64,000 nt of DNA from Symbiotaphrina buchneri. Lineage: Eukaryota; Ascomycota; Symbiotaphrinales; Symbiotaphrinaceae. The translations under genes and the position numbers were made by a program. Positions within the stretch are counted from its first letter, which is position 1. Each line of letters starts with the position of its first letter. The notes below the pieces were generated by a model. It did no database searches. It was not told the origin of the DNA and worked only from the letters and a program-made list of their open reading frames with translations. Of the stretch, positions 21,116-33,009 are shown piece after piece. The stretch covers positions 248,001 to 312,000 of the forward strand of contig BCIG01000024.1 in the NCBI GenBank assembly GCA_001599915.1, read 5' to 3'.

Positions 21116-24100
21116 TCATAACAGGCTCTCATATGCATCCAGCCCTTTCTTTTGTGGGTTATTCGAACCCGACTGCATTGCACCAAGACGGGCATTTGCA
21201 GAGGGGTTAGTGAAGCCGCCGTAGCCGGATATACCAGAACCTGATCCATGGTTAAACCCAGAGGCTTGGGGGGTGCCTTGAGATGGCATTGCGTTTAAAG
21301 ACATAGGCTGGGGACTGTGAACGCCGGGAGAAGATGGAGGAGGAGGGATCGTAAAGGTAGAAGTAGATCGACTGGATGCCAGGGGACGAGCGCCATGACT
21401 GGTGACGGACATGCTCGACACCCCGTTCGTTATATTATTAAAGGAGCCATTAGAGCCCATTCGCGATGAGCTCCATATATCTGGTCTGGATGAGTTCGCG
21501 GCTGCTGACCAATTGATGCCGGACGGACTTTGCGTAGCAGATGTTGTTGTCTGTTGATAGCCCGTCTGCGGCTGCAGCGGTTGCATTGGTTGTAGAGGTT
21601 GGGCAATAGAGGATGAATATGTCGTAGGCGTTAATGTTGTGAAGTTGCCAAGGCTGTGGTCTGGAGTAATCGTGCGGGAAGCGGCTCCTGGTTGTGCTGC
21701 GAAAGAGGTCGAAGCGGATGTAACAAAACCCGCCTTGTTCGAAGGAGCCGACGGGGAGGGTGTAGACCATGAGAATAAAGGCACATCAGGGGTGTGACCT
21801 TGCTGCGACTGCGCCGAAGATATCTTCGGTCTTGCCACTGGAACAGTGTCCCAGCCACCATCCACGTTATCAAGATCCAGTTTTTGAGTGTGGTTCTTGC
21901 CCAGTACAAGACGCTCAAAATCCCCATTCTCATCAGTCGACGCCATATCCGCACCGGTTGCTGTCAATGACCCTGAATCCATCTTATGGGTGTTGCGGAC
22001 GGTGGTGTTACTCGCTCCAGGGGTAGATGTCAGCTCCTGAAGTTTCCGCGTATGCTCTTGTTCTATCTTAGATGAAAGAGCCTTGATGAGCTCCATGTAT
22101 GCCTGAAATTGTTGCAAATTAAGCAGTGGCCCTAAACTGAAACTCCACAGTATGGGTAAAACTTCCACAGCAAGGAAGTCGGGTGTCGGCAATCTCGCCG
22201 ACTCGTCTGAATACGGCCAGGGCGGCCATCTCCATCCACGGTTAGACGGGTCATACAAATCTTTGAACCCAGAAGAAGACATACCATGACCGCAGGTTCC
22301 TTAGTCTTGATACCCTTTAGCAACGGAACAACCTTCTCTTGCACCGTAAATCTGTCAAGCACCGCAGCAGGTGTACCCTTCGGCTTTCGATCTTCGGTTA
22401 ACCTGTCGAAGCCATTGAGTCCATCACCGTCGAGAGAAGCCTCTTCTGATGAACCGCCGCACAACACTACGAAAGCTTCCAGTCCGCGTATCTTAATCCC
22501 AAGGCTGTTTGTTTTCGTGAAAACCGATGCAATGACTGGGAACACTTCGTTCTTTAGAGTCGAAAAGTCCAAAGCTGAAACTGCATAATGTAGGCACCTC
22601 AAAGCTGCATCTACCAAGGAGTGAACGGGTGACTCCATCGAAAGGTGCAGTATGGGAAGTATATCTAATCCATTGTCAGCCTCTGAAACCGCTGCCACGT
22701 CGTCTGCACTTACCATCCTTGAACTCTCTCCCGGTACAGCTGCGTGTGATGACGTCCATGTTCTCAAGTAGTATCATTAATCCGGCTTCCTTGCCAGTCT
22801 CTCTTTCCCCCACACTGGGTTTATTTCCAGATGTACTGTTAGCTACCAAGAATATCTCTCGCAATCTGGGTATGACTTTTTCCGTGAACGCTCTTTGGCC
22901 AGACGGCAGCGTGCTGATGATCTTGAATATGTTCTGCAATACTAGCGATAGGAGCTCGTGGTCTTTCATCTCCTCTAGAAGGGCCGGGAGAATCTTCTTC
23001 TCCAACACGGACTTGGGAAACTGGGACAGTACCCTTGGCAGGCCCCTCAAAAACTGAGCCTTCTCGTTTGGGGTTTTGGCCGGCAGGGAATCCATAAAAC
23101 GGATTGTTGAAACCATGATGTTGTCGAAATATTGGGATTGTTGGAACTCCCGAGCGGTGAGCCTCTGCGCGGGCCTTCGGGTGATCAATCCAGGCAAGAC
23201 CGAAGAGGCAAGTTCTCTGGGTATCGGATTTGACGACAGGAAGTTATTGCTCTGGCTGGGTATAGTCGAAGAAGAGTTGAAGATCCGTTTGTAGGCCGAG
23301 ACACTCGAGTTCGTTTTTATGGGGCTCTCATGAGGCGAATTGTACAGTGCGACAATCAGGAGACCCAGGGAGAACATGTCGGCCGCAGGAGTTACATTAG
23401 TATCCAGAACGAAGTCTGGGGAAGAGTAATCGAGATTGAGCTGAACCGAACGGGGTAGTCTGGCATCAAAACTGAGAACATCCGAAAGCAATAGGGGAGG
23501 GGCGGACGCAGAACCAGTGGAATTTGTTGGTGAGCCAGAAAAGCCAAGCCCCGAGATCTTCCAGTCCGACTAGCCAGCCTTTAGTCAATGATATTCACTC
23601 TGAGTGCCCTCGACCGGAGATCATACCTTTGCGTTGACATATATCACATCTGAAGTCAAATTGCCATGAACTAGTCCAGCGCTCTCATGCAAGAACTCTA
23701 GACCAGCAGCGATCTGGAGTAGCCCCTTTTGGATTTCTAGTTCGTCAATTTCCACCTCCCTCCTTCGCATCTTCCCGCCATCTCCTTCCTCCACGACATA
23801 GCGGCTCCTCCTGCCACCAATGCCGGCTGCCTTTTCTTGTTCGTCCTTCTCTTTGAGCAGACCAGCCAAGGAAGCAGTCACGAGCTCTGTAGCAAACATG
23901 AGGCCTCCATTTCGTGTTTCCTCCACCGGTTCGACCAGTTCCAGAACGCTCGGATGGCGTAATCTTGCAAGGGAGCTTGCTTCATTCTTCAACCTTTCCA
24001 GCACCTCTTCGTGAGCTCTCTTTAGCGCTGCTGCGCCCGAACGCCCCAAACCCGCCGAGTGAGGCTCCAGTGATTTTCTGTCGAAGACGAAGACCGATAC

Positions 24101-24229
24101 AGCCTTGCCTGTAGACTTCTTCTTTGCGTCAAATATCTTCCATGGCCCAGAGTAACAGGTTGGGGCACTGGCTAATGTGTAATTGGAGCCGATATTGGAA
24201 CCAAATGATTTGAGAGCTGAAGCAAACAT
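21116..24229 (-). CDS. SCY1: SCY1-like pseudokinase
   Basis: Homologue of yeast Scy1 / animal SCYL2, a kinase-like protein of clathrin-linked Golgi/endosome traffic. Exons: 24229-23627, 23569-22714, 22664-22285, 22229-21116. It starts MFASALKSFGSNIGSNYTLA, as in relatives (an upstream in-frame ATG lies at 24259). The kinase fold is degenerate: HGNLT replaces HRDLK and GLGF replaces DFG. HEAT-type helices follow (LPGLITRRPAQRLTAREF; LEKKILPALLEEMKDHELL), then a low-complexity S/T/Q/P-rich tail ending YESLL. In the last exon the conserved MAALAVFRRVGEIADT and the following DFLAVEVLPILWSF lie in frames one base apart around the GGG at 22181-22183: an indel, an assembly error, or a longer intron with acceptor at GACGAG that drops the first motif. 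The rest is well supported. Confidence 0.88.
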
Positions 24230-25244
24230 CGTGACAGCTGACGGGAAGGGTAATTGCACCTAAGTCATGGTTGAAATGCTCCTCAACGTCAACTCTCCCC
24301 CGGTTTCCCTGCGGATCGGTTGACAGGGCGCGGGTGATGAAGGGTGCGCTACGAGATATCTGTCCGGCGGCGGAGTGATGAGCGCGCTAGATGTCGACGA
24401 CCTCGACGTCTCAAAATGTATGTTTCAAGTGGTACATTCCCTCACCATGCCAGTCTTTTCAAAAGCAAAAAGTTTTTATGAATCGATGAGAGTTGTAGCC
24501 TTGCTTCTCACAACGTACGGTAGGTCCATCTCCGCATGTGGACGGACGTGGGCTCCACGTCCGGGCTTACATAAGCCCGCTCAATACACCTGCATCGATA
24601 CACGCCTCAAATAAAGTAATAATATTAGAGAGCCCTTGTGCCCCGCCGCTCTGTTGCCCCTGAATCTTCGGAGGTCACCGAGTCCGACTCGCCGGGTAAG
24701 ACTTATCTTATCGCGGAGTGCTGCAGTGGGGGCTTGCAACGCCGCAGCAGCGAAGTTCCAGGCACGAATATCATCAGATCTTTAACAGAGAGGACGTCGC
24801 CGACTAGAGTGAGAATGACAAATCACTGGGCCTCAATTTATTTCAAAAGCGGTGAAGCAAATGGCCAATTACCGGTTAGTGATCTGAGTGAGGTGCCTGA
24901 GGTGCGGCCACCTTCGGTCCCTTATCGGCAAGTCGGATCAATCACGCTTTTGTCCTTCGTAAGGTAAGGTACGTCGTAGAGGGACGATGCTAGCGTATTC
25001 GGCAACGCTAGGAGTCATTATCGCGGCGCACACTCATAACGAGAGGAGTATCAGCGTCTGTGTAGATGTTGTTGCAACCACTTCGTGCCCACGGATACGA
25101 TAGCTGAAGGCTCTTTTAGACTTCAAGCCATTTACTGAGCACGATCTTCTGCCCTAAAACGTCTTTCCCTTAAAGTCTTACCCTCATTGATGTCTGGTCT
25201 ATAGAATTTCATCGCGGTGTTTTCTCATTCAGGGCCCTTTCACG
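24230..25244. other. divergent promoter region SCY1-like / BCAT
   Basis: No gene is recognised. Two adjacent perfect hairpins lie at 24544-24562 and 24562-24579. AAGGTAAGGTAC occurs near 24,960. CT-rich sequence precedes the BCAT start. Confidence 0.45.
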
Positions 25245-26650
25245 ATGAGACCCCAATTGTTCCCACTTTCCTGCATCAAGACGCGCTCACCCCTTTCGAT
25301 TGCCCGGACTACCTTCACAGCTCAATGGCGCGGCGCCTCGCAGGTGTCGCGGAGCTATAGTTCAGGGTCGCCCGCCGCACTGAAGGGAATAGATCCCTCC
25401 TTGTTGACGGTGACGGAGACCACCACACCAAAAGCACTTCTTCCGCCCGAAGAGTTGGTATTCGGAAGAACTTTCACGGGTAATTGACTCCGATATCTCC
25501 TTGTTCACATGATTGAGTGGCGAAACAGATCATATGCTGTCCATTGAATGGACCGCGTCCGAGGGGTGGCTTTCACCCAGGATCACGCCGTACCAAAACC
25601 TGAGCCTTGACCCGTCTACATGCGTGTTCCACTATGCCTTCGAGTGCTTCGAGGGAATGAAGGCGTACAAGAACAATGATGGCAAAATTCAACTCTTCCG
25701 ACCGGACAAGAACATGGCCAGGTTGAACAAGTCTTCTGCACGCATCGCTCTGCCTACATTTGATGGTGAAGCTATGATTAAATTGATAGCGAAATTTGTT
25801 GCAATGGAGCAGAGATTCATCCCCTCGTAAGTAGAGATGATATCACCCTGGCGACTAGGGACACTAAATTGCCCGTTTCAGTACTCGTGGCTATTCCCTG
25901 TATATCCGACCCACGATGATTGGCACGCAAAGAGGACTCGGCGTAGGTCCTCCAGGCTCCGCCCTCATGTTCGTCATTGCCTCTCCCGTTGGTCCTTATT
26001 ATCCTACCGGCTTCAAAGCCGTATCGCTGGAAGCTACCGACTATGCCGTACGCGCTTGGCCGGGTGGTGTCGGCGACAAGAAATTGGGGGCAAACTATGC
26101 TCCGTGTATTGTTCCCCAGCTGGAGGCAGCAAAGAGGGGTTATCAGCAAAATCTATGGCTCTTTGGCGAAGAGGAATACGTGACGGAGGTGGGAACCATG
26201 AATCTGTTCGCAGCAATCAAAGACAAGAGCACCGGTCAGAAGGAATTGGTGACTGCGCCCCTGGATGGCACAATATTGGAGGGTGTCACGAGGGATTCCA
26301 TCCTCGCGCTCGCCCGGGAAAGACTGGAGCCCGAGGGATGGAGGATATCTGAACGCAAATTCACGATGGGTGAGCTCGCGGAGGCTGCCGATGAAGGAAG
26401 ACTGTTAGAAGTCTTTGGCGCTGGAACGGCTGCGGTCGTGAGCCCGGTACGCAAGATTGGGTGGAAGGGCCGTGAAGTGGAATGCGGCTTGCGGAAGGAT
26501 CAAGAAGCAGGAGAGATTGCCACGAGGATGAAGGCATGGATTGAGGGTATCCAATATGGGGACGAAAAGCACCCTTGGGGGTATGACCCTGCCCCTTTGC
26601 GTTCCCATGCGCGGCCATGCTGACTGATTCTCTGCAGCTACGAGATATAA
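25245..26650 (+). CDS. branched-chain amino acid aminotransferase (mitochondrial type)
   Basis: PLP-dependent class IV aminotransferase interconverting Leu/Ile/Val and their 2-oxo acids. Four exons (25245-25479, 25529-25826, 25882-26580, 26638-26650) give 414 aa. The N-terminus is rich in Arg, Ser and Thr with few acids ([17 protein letters not shown]), a likely mitochondrial leader as in yeast Bat1. Family marks are [30 protein letters not shown], the KLGANYAP segment holding the PLP lysine, [14 protein letters not shown] and the [11 protein letters not shown] loop. The last coding exon is only 13 nt: splicing at 26580/26638 yields HPWGYEI and stop. Reading through the donor would instead add an unrelated tail, so the micro-exon is preferred. 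Mitochondrial location is inferred from the leader. Confidence 0.95.
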
Positions 26651-27462
26651 TTGTGCCACTGCAGCCCTTGAACCGTTATATTGTCGCGTGCGAGCCGGCG
26701 CTGCCAGGTTAACATACAAAACTCAGGTCCTACGTCTCTCCGCCTCGATGGTGCAAGCCGACACACTGTCGTATAGAATTTGAAAGTGGGGTTTCCATAT
26801 CTGTAGAGCAGCATCTAGGAGAGAGTACTCCGTAGGACTTATGCATATTGCTAGTCCAATGGATATGGACAAGAATAATAACTTACCTTACATGAAGCTG
26901 GCAAGGCATGAAATTCTCCATGGGATTTCCGCTTGATCGGCGCTCGAGCTATAATTAAGGTCCGAATACCTTTACCGTAGGTTCCATTGGTAGCCAGTCA
27001 ATGCTGTGCACGTTGGGACTTGGGGGCATTTTAGAACTGCCGAATCAGCCAAAGTGACAGGCCACCGAGGTATTTTGTACAACCACCTCGTAAGATACCT
27101 TACCTTAGGTACCTCGAGATCATGCGTGTAGGTAGTCGAGAGACTTGTACTCTCCTTGGCAAACCTTGGTATCAAGTACCTTTGCTATCTAAGGTAACCC
27201 AGGTAGGCACAAATCTAGGGATGAAATTCGCCAGCTGTGCAGACCCTTCTTGCCCTTCCCGTGGTTCCACATAAATGTTGATGCCCCACAAGTAAGATAC
27301 CTACAGCAGCCACCACCTACCAGGCTGACTGCACATCTCCCTTTGCTCCATCCCGCTCTTCTTCCTCACCTCTCCACCGACTCTATTGTCCTATACATTC
27401 CACCTCGAATTAAAACCCCGCACCATCTATTCCAGTTCAGTTGTTGCAACTTCACATCCAAA
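26651..27462. other. intergenic, SAH hydrolase promoter
   Basis: No gene is seen. TACCTTACCTTAGGTACC-type words occur at 27,090-27,200. A strong CT-rich tract (27,325-27,385, for example CTCTTCTTCCTCACCTCTCC) lies about 80-140 bp before the SAH hydrolase ATG, as is usual for highly expressed fungal genes. Confidence 0.5.
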
Positions 27463-29076
27463 ATGAGTGCACCCGCCCAGAAGTTCAAGGTCGCCGACAT
27501 TGTATGTTCTACTAGCACCACAGGGGCTGCGGGACATGTTGCTGACCGGACTAGTCGTTGGCTGCCTTCGGCCGTCGCGAGATTGATCTGGCCGAGAATG
27601 AGATGCCAGGTCTGATGGCCACCCGAAGCAAGTATGCTCCTGTGCAGCCGTTGAAGGGTGCGCGTATTGCTGGATGTCTCCACATGAGTAAGCCTCCTGT
27701 GCTCCCGGACATGCAGTCCCCATTCTTACTCGTCTCAATAGCGATCCAAACCGCAGTCCTCATCGAGACTCTTACCGCCCTAGGCGCTGAGGTCACATGG
27801 ACGAGTTGCAACATTTTCTCCACACAAGATCATGCGGCTGCTGCCATTGCGGCTTCCGGTGTTCCAGTGTAAGTGGTGACACGAACCACTTCGCGTCCAG
27901 CTTCTGACAGGAACAGGTTTGCCTGGAAAGGCGAGACCGAAGAAGAGTACCAATGGTGTCTCGAACAGCAGCTCGTGGCTTTCAAGGATGGCAAAAGCCT
28001 CAACTTGATACTCGACGACGGCGGCGATCTCACTGCCCTCGTGCACAACAAGTACCCCCACATGTTGGAGGGCTGCTATGGTGTTTCTGAGGAGACCACG
28101 ACCGGCGTTCATCATCTATATAGGATGCTGAAGGGCAAGGGACTGCTCTGCCCTGCCATCAATGTCAACGATTCCGTGACAAAATCCAAATTTGACAACC
28201 TGTACGGCTGCAGAGAGTCTCTCATCGATGGTATCAAGCGTGCAACGGACGTCATGATCGCCGGCAAGGTTGCTGTTGTTGCTGGTTTCGGTGACGTCGG
28301 TAAGGGCTGTGCTGTTTCCCTTGCCGGCATGGGCGCTCGCGTCCTGGTCACCGAAATTGATCCCATCAACGCTCTCCAAGCTGCCATGGCCGGCTACCAA
28401 GTTGTGACCATGGAAGAGGCTGCTCCAGTCGGTCAGATCTTTGTCACTACCACCGGTTGCCGTGACATCATTGTTGGAAAGCACTTTGAGGTGATGAAGA
28501 ACGATGCTATCGTCTGCAGTGAGTCCCTTCGTGCCTGTCCCTACTTGATCAACAATTAACTACGGTAGACATTGGCCACTTCGATATCGAGATTGACGTT
28601 GCGTGGTTGAAGAAGAATGCCAAGAGCGTGCAAAACATCAAGCCTCAAGTTGATCGGTATTTGATGGCGAGCGGTAACCACGTCATCCTCCTGGCCGAAG
28701 GCCGTCTCGTGAACTTGGGCTGTGCTACCGGCCACTCGTCGTTCGTCATGTCCTGCTCGTTCACCAACCAAGTGCTCGCCCAGATCCTGCTGTACAAGGC
28801 TGAGGATGAGGAATTCGGCAAGAAGTATATCGAATTTGGCAAGACCGGCAAGCTTGATGTTGGCGTCTATGTCTTGCCCAAGATCCTCGACGAGCAGGTG
28901 GCTCTGCTTCACCTGGACCACGTCAACGCACACTTGACGAAGTTGACCGAAAAGCAGGCAGATTACCTGGGTCTTCCTCTGGAAGGTCCCTTCAAGAGCG
29001 ATATGTACGTTCCTACCAATGCTTCTTTCTATCATCGAGAAGTATCTCTGACTTCGTTTACAGCTACCGCTACTAA
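27463..29076 (+). CDS. SAH1: S-adenosylhomocysteinase
   Basis: Splits S-adenosylhomocysteine into adenosine and homocysteine, clearing the inhibitor of methyltransferases; cytosolic NAD-bound tetramer in the family. Six exons (27463-27501, 27555-27687, 27742-27868, 27917-28518, 28569-29004, 29064-29076) give 449 aa, the standard length. It starts [13 protein letters not shown]. Visible marks: [48 protein letters not shown] loop [20 protein letters not shown] and [12 protein letters not shown]. The last coding exon is 13 nt and produces a KSDIYRY end (family usually KxDHYRY), keeping the NAD-contacting Lys and Tyr. The partner SAM synthetase is about 14 kb downstream. Confidence 0.97.
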
Positions 29077-29905
29077 GCATCTCTCTCCTGACTGGGAGGA
29101 TGGGCGGATGTATTTCAACATGATAATGATGATATGGCACGGAAAAGTTATCTGACCTTCAACGGCATCGCTTATTCCACGGGCTCGGAAATTCTCAACG
29201 AATTGTTATAGAACATTGCAGGGTCGGCGTTCTTACTTGGCGCTTCAACCACAGTCAAGGGAGAATTGGGTGTCTCTTTTTGTAGCTTGCGCTAAAGCTA
29301 TCAGCTTATGATGGGCTTGGCAGAGATTGAGGCAGTGTTCAGTCGATGTGGCTTGAATTGGACGGATGAATGAACAGATGATTCCCGATGACTGCCTTGA
29401 AGTGGACGGACACCGGACAGATGAAGTCCCCAGAACAGCCAAAATACTGCAAGCTAGATGCTCCACCGGAGCTGGAATCTGCGTACCTGTAGACTGTAGC
29501 ACCAGTTGACTAACCCAAAGGTTGTGTACTTTATCTCCATGGACATAATGAGACGGATATTGTACATGTCCGTACTTTATCTCCATGGACATAATGAGAC
29601 GGATATTGTACATGTCCGTACTTTATCTCCATGGACATAATGAGACGGATATTGTACATGTCCGAAGTCAAGGCAAGTTCTGGTGTGTTCGGAGGAGATA
29701 CTCGCTAGTAAACATTTAGTGCCCGGAGCGAGACTCAACTGCCGGTGAGATCATCACTGGAAAGTCGAAAGAGCCCCACACAACCCGCTGACATAAATAC
29801 CTTGCCTACGGACCTGCAAGCAGGGTGCGCCCCCTGTTCGCACACATACGGTGATATATATCGAGGGCGAAAGTAGCTCACCGGTAAACATCTACATCAT
29901 CTACC
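29077..29905. other. intergenic with minisatellite
   Basis: No gene is recognised. It contains the 46-bp x 3 tandem repeat listed separately and the probable 3' UTR of SAH hydrolase and promoter of the aldo-keto reductase. Confidence 0.5.
29526..29663. repeat. 46-bp tandem repeat, three identical units
   Basis: Units start at 29526, 29572 and 29618 with GTACTTTATCTCC and end with TGTACATGTCC; the three copies are identical. Each unit contains the palindrome TCCATGGA and the inverted pair GGACAT / ATGTCC. Perfect identity implies a recent expansion. Confidence 0.97.
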
Positions 29906-30959
29906 ATGCCCACACTCGTCGGCAAAGAAGTCGGGTCGACAGGCTACGGCCTGTTGGGTAACCCTGCCCTGCACCTCTGCGTCTCCAAACGGGCCGGAAG
30001 CGCTGATCTGTGGAATAGGTCTCACCTGGCGCCCCCAACCTCAACCGGAGGAGAAGTCCTTCCGTGCTATGAAGGCGGCCCTCAACGCCGGCGCAAACTT
30101 CTGGAACGGTGGTGAGCTGTACGGGACGCCTGACTTTAACTCGCTCCATCTTTTGAGCAGATATTTTACCAAATACCCCGAAGACGCCGGCAAGATCGTC
30201 CTTAGTATCAAGGGAGGCCTGAAGCCCGGGGCGCTGGAGCCGGATGGCAGCGAGCAAAATGTGCGCAGGAGCATTGATGAATGCTTGAAACACCTGCAGG
30301 GGAAGAAGTTCCTGGATCTCTTCGAATGCGCCCGTGTCGACCCGAATACTCCAATCGAGACGACGATTACCACCATAGCGAGTTATGTCAAGGTGGGAAA
30401 GCTGGGAGGTATCTCGCTGTCTGAGGTCAGCGCTGCAACCATCCGCCGAGCGCACAAAGTCCATCCCATCAGTGCCGTCGAGGTGGAAGTATCTCTCTGG
30501 TCTACGGAGATCCTGCATAATGGCGTTGCTCAGACTTGCGCCGAACTAGGTATCCCCATAGTTGCGTATTCGCCGCTAGGTCGCGGATTCCTTACAGGGC
30601 AAATCAAATCAATCAACGACATCCCGGAAGGCGACTTCCGCAGGCATATGCCCCGGTTCCAACCGGATGTCTTCCCAAAGAACCTGGAGCTGGTTGCTGA
30701 GATAGAGAAATTGGCCGACAAGAAGGGCTGCACACCTGCACAGGTGGCATTGGCATGGGTAAGGGCATTGGGACAACAACCAGGAATGCCCGTAATCATC
30801 CCCATCCCCGGTGCCACAACAGAGGAGAGGGTGCTGGAAAACATGAAGGAGGTGGATTTGAGTGAAGCTGATCTTAAGGAGATCGACTCGATCCTATCAC
30901 GGGTATCCATTATCGGAGACAGGTACGGCGGTCCCGCAGCCAAGCACATGAATTGCTAA
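29906..30959 (+). CDS. aldo-keto reductase, pyridoxal reductase type
   Basis: NADPH-dependent aldo-keto reductase similar to fission-yeast pyridoxal reductase Plr1, which reduces pyridoxal to pyridoxine. Exons 29906-29957 and 30019-30959 give 330 aa; the splice restores GYGLLGLTWRPQP. Family marks: NGGELYG holding the catalytic Tyr, VLSIKGG holding the Lys, KFLDLFECARVD where most reductases have a His (as in Plr1-type enzymes as I recall them), VEVSLWS, PIVAYSPLGRGFLTG, and IPIPGATTEERV for cofactor binding. Cytosolic, no leader seen. Exact substrate is inferred from the subgroup. Note that BCAT nearby is PLP-dependent, though this may be chance. Confidence 0.9.
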
Positions 30960-31530
30960 CCGTCATTTTCGGTGGGGTTTTTGTCGTCAGACATCAATTG
31001 ATAGACAATAAATACCTATAAATCTCAGTCAGCTTACGACCAGATGCTATGTAACCTCATGTGCAAACTGTGAGAGTGTAGTATGTGCGTTCAGCTCAAG
31101 TGTAGAATAAAGTCGACATGCGGCTTCTCTATGAGCGAGAAACCGTCTGAATTGCAGAATTCTGTGTGTGCTCATCACAACGCTAGCAATGGTATAAATC
31201 CACTGGATCTTTCTTACCTGGTGCAATGTCCGGGACGAAGCGCATGGAGGGTGCGGTTCGTCGAGAATCGGACGATGTGGCCGTCACGGAGAAATTTATA
31301 CTAGGAGCAGCAGAGGTGCGACTAAGATGCTTACACCTGCAACTGTGCCGCCTGATGGACCACAGGGAATCTCGGCAATTTCCGCTCCAACGAGCTGCTA
31401 CTCGTACAAAGTAACTCCAACATCCAATGCAGCGAAGCTGATCCAAGGCATTCTGCTCCTCAAGTCTCGTGGCCTGCTGAGTTCGCAGGTCGTCTATTCA
31501 ACCCCTACTCGGTTCGTCCCACTATTCGCC
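30960..31530. other. intergenic
   Basis: No gene is recognised. The frame of the zinc-finger gene extends upstream of its chosen start to an ATG at 31327; that extension is low in family character and is treated as 5' UTR. Confidence 0.4.
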
Positions 31531-32701
31531 ATGGCAGATAGTCCGGCTTCTTCACTCTCGTCTCTCTCGTCGGAGGCATTCACTGAAGACGTGAAGATGG
31601 AGGATGCGGATGTGGGCGTCGACCTAGACAACTCCTCCATACCACCCGCGAAACGCCAGCGCACATCGGCAATGCCATCCTGGGAGACCAAAGTGTTCTC
31701 CGGACGTATCGTGCCGGACCTTGCGCCCGATATGGACGACGATATCTCGTCGGATACGTCTGGTGACGTCCCCAACTCTCCGACTGGTGGTAGCGGACAG
31801 CTCGCGGACGACGAACCCGGCGGACATGAACAGGTGACGGTCTGCCGCTGGGAGGGCTGCCCGGCTGGCGATCTGGGAAATATGGACAATTTAGTACAGC
31901 ATATTCACGACGATCATATTCAAGCCAGGCAGAAACGATACTCGTGTGAGTGGGAGGACTGCAGCCGCAAAGGCATGCCTCATGCCAGCGGATACGCACT
32001 ACGGGCACACATGAGGAGTCACACAAGGGAAAAGCCATTCTATTGCGCTCTACCAGGTATGCTTGCTACAGGACACTTTGTGAAGCCTTTTACTGAGGGA
32101 CCTCAAAGAGTGTGATCGATCTTTCACCCGCTCCGATGCTCTTGCGAAGCATATGCGTACAGTCCATGAGACCGAAGCTCTGAGGCCTTCAGACCCCGTG
32201 CCTCGGAACCAGAATCCGCCCAAAGGCTTCCAGCGTCTCAAACTTGTCATGTCAACAAAGCCATCCGGGGAAACGGAATTGGGAGATGATGCAGAACCTG
32301 ACTACGTCGCCACAGCTACTTCCGAAGGAGGAGAGGCAGAACTTTCAAAAAAGACCACGTCTTCCTTCCAATACCCATCTGACATCACCTTCAGCGGGGA
32401 GGAAATGGCAATGGCGCCCGATCAACTCTACAGACTACTGCGCCGGCAGCTGCATTGGGCAGGAGAAGAGAGCGCACAGCTAAAGGCAGAATGTGAAGCT
32501 CTGGAGGCAACAAAGAAGCAGGAGTGGCAGGCCAAGGAGTTGCTCTTCGAAAACTTGATGGAAGCAGAACTGAAGCATGCCGAACGCAGGGGTTTCTTTA
32601 CTGAAGAGGACCAGAAGTTGAAGCAACAGATTACTGAGCTACCCTTGGCTGGGCCGACCCCCTGGTACCGGAGAGCCGCGGACGACGTCCGACAGCATTG
32701 A
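31531..32701 (+). CDS. C2H2 zinc-finger protein, YY1/Iec1-like
   Basis: Two exons (31531-32056, 32109-32701) encode 372 aa. An acidic, Ser-rich N-terminus (MADSPASSLSSLSSEAF) contains an NLS-like PPAKRQR. Three C2H2-type units follow: CRWEGC...HIHDDH, CEWEDC...HMRSH and CALPECDRSF...HMRTVH; the intron cuts the third. The THTREKPF-type linker reads SHTREKPFYC. The C-terminal third is a Glu/Lys-rich coiled coil ending WYRRAADDVRQH. The arrangement resembles fungal INO80-complex finger subunits (S. pombe Iec1, a YY1 relative); this assignment is inference. It is certainly a nuclear C2H2 protein. An upstream in-frame ATG at 31327 is an alternative start. Confidence 0.88.
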
Positions 32702-33009
32702 GGCTATTTATTTCGTATTTGCGCATGAGGAAAAGGCGTCAGGTACTATCTGCTCGTAAAGGAAAGGGGTTGTGCATTCTTTGGCGTTTTTGGACTGGGT
32801 GATGTCATGTTATAGCTCCTCCTAGCTCGAAAGCTTTTTACAGAATTGTTCGTTGATCATGACAACCTGTCCGCCTCATAAGGGCGGGTTCCTCCCTCCG
32901 CACGACCCGCCATGCTCCCCGTCCCAAGGAATATGGTTTATATAGGTCAATCAAGCTGCAACCTTGCTGACCTGGGAAGATCTGACCCATCCTGCTTGGG
33001 ACCGGTTCT
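32702..33009. other. convergent 3' spacer
   Basis: Short gap between the convergent zinc-finger gene and the membrane-protein gene; nothing else seen. Confidence 0.4.

Noticed and set aside
24638-24967. 109-codon plus-strand frame as a gene
   Set aside because: No start context, domain or splice evidence; it lies in the SCY1-like/BCAT promoter region.
29526-29663. CRISPR-like direct repeats
   Set aside because: The three units abut with no spacers and are identical over 46 bp; this is a tandem minisatellite in a fungal genome.
31327-31530. N-terminal extension of the zinc-finger protein
   Set aside because: The extension is in frame but lacks the acidic/Ser-rich character of the protein; MADSPASS at 31531 is the more natural start.
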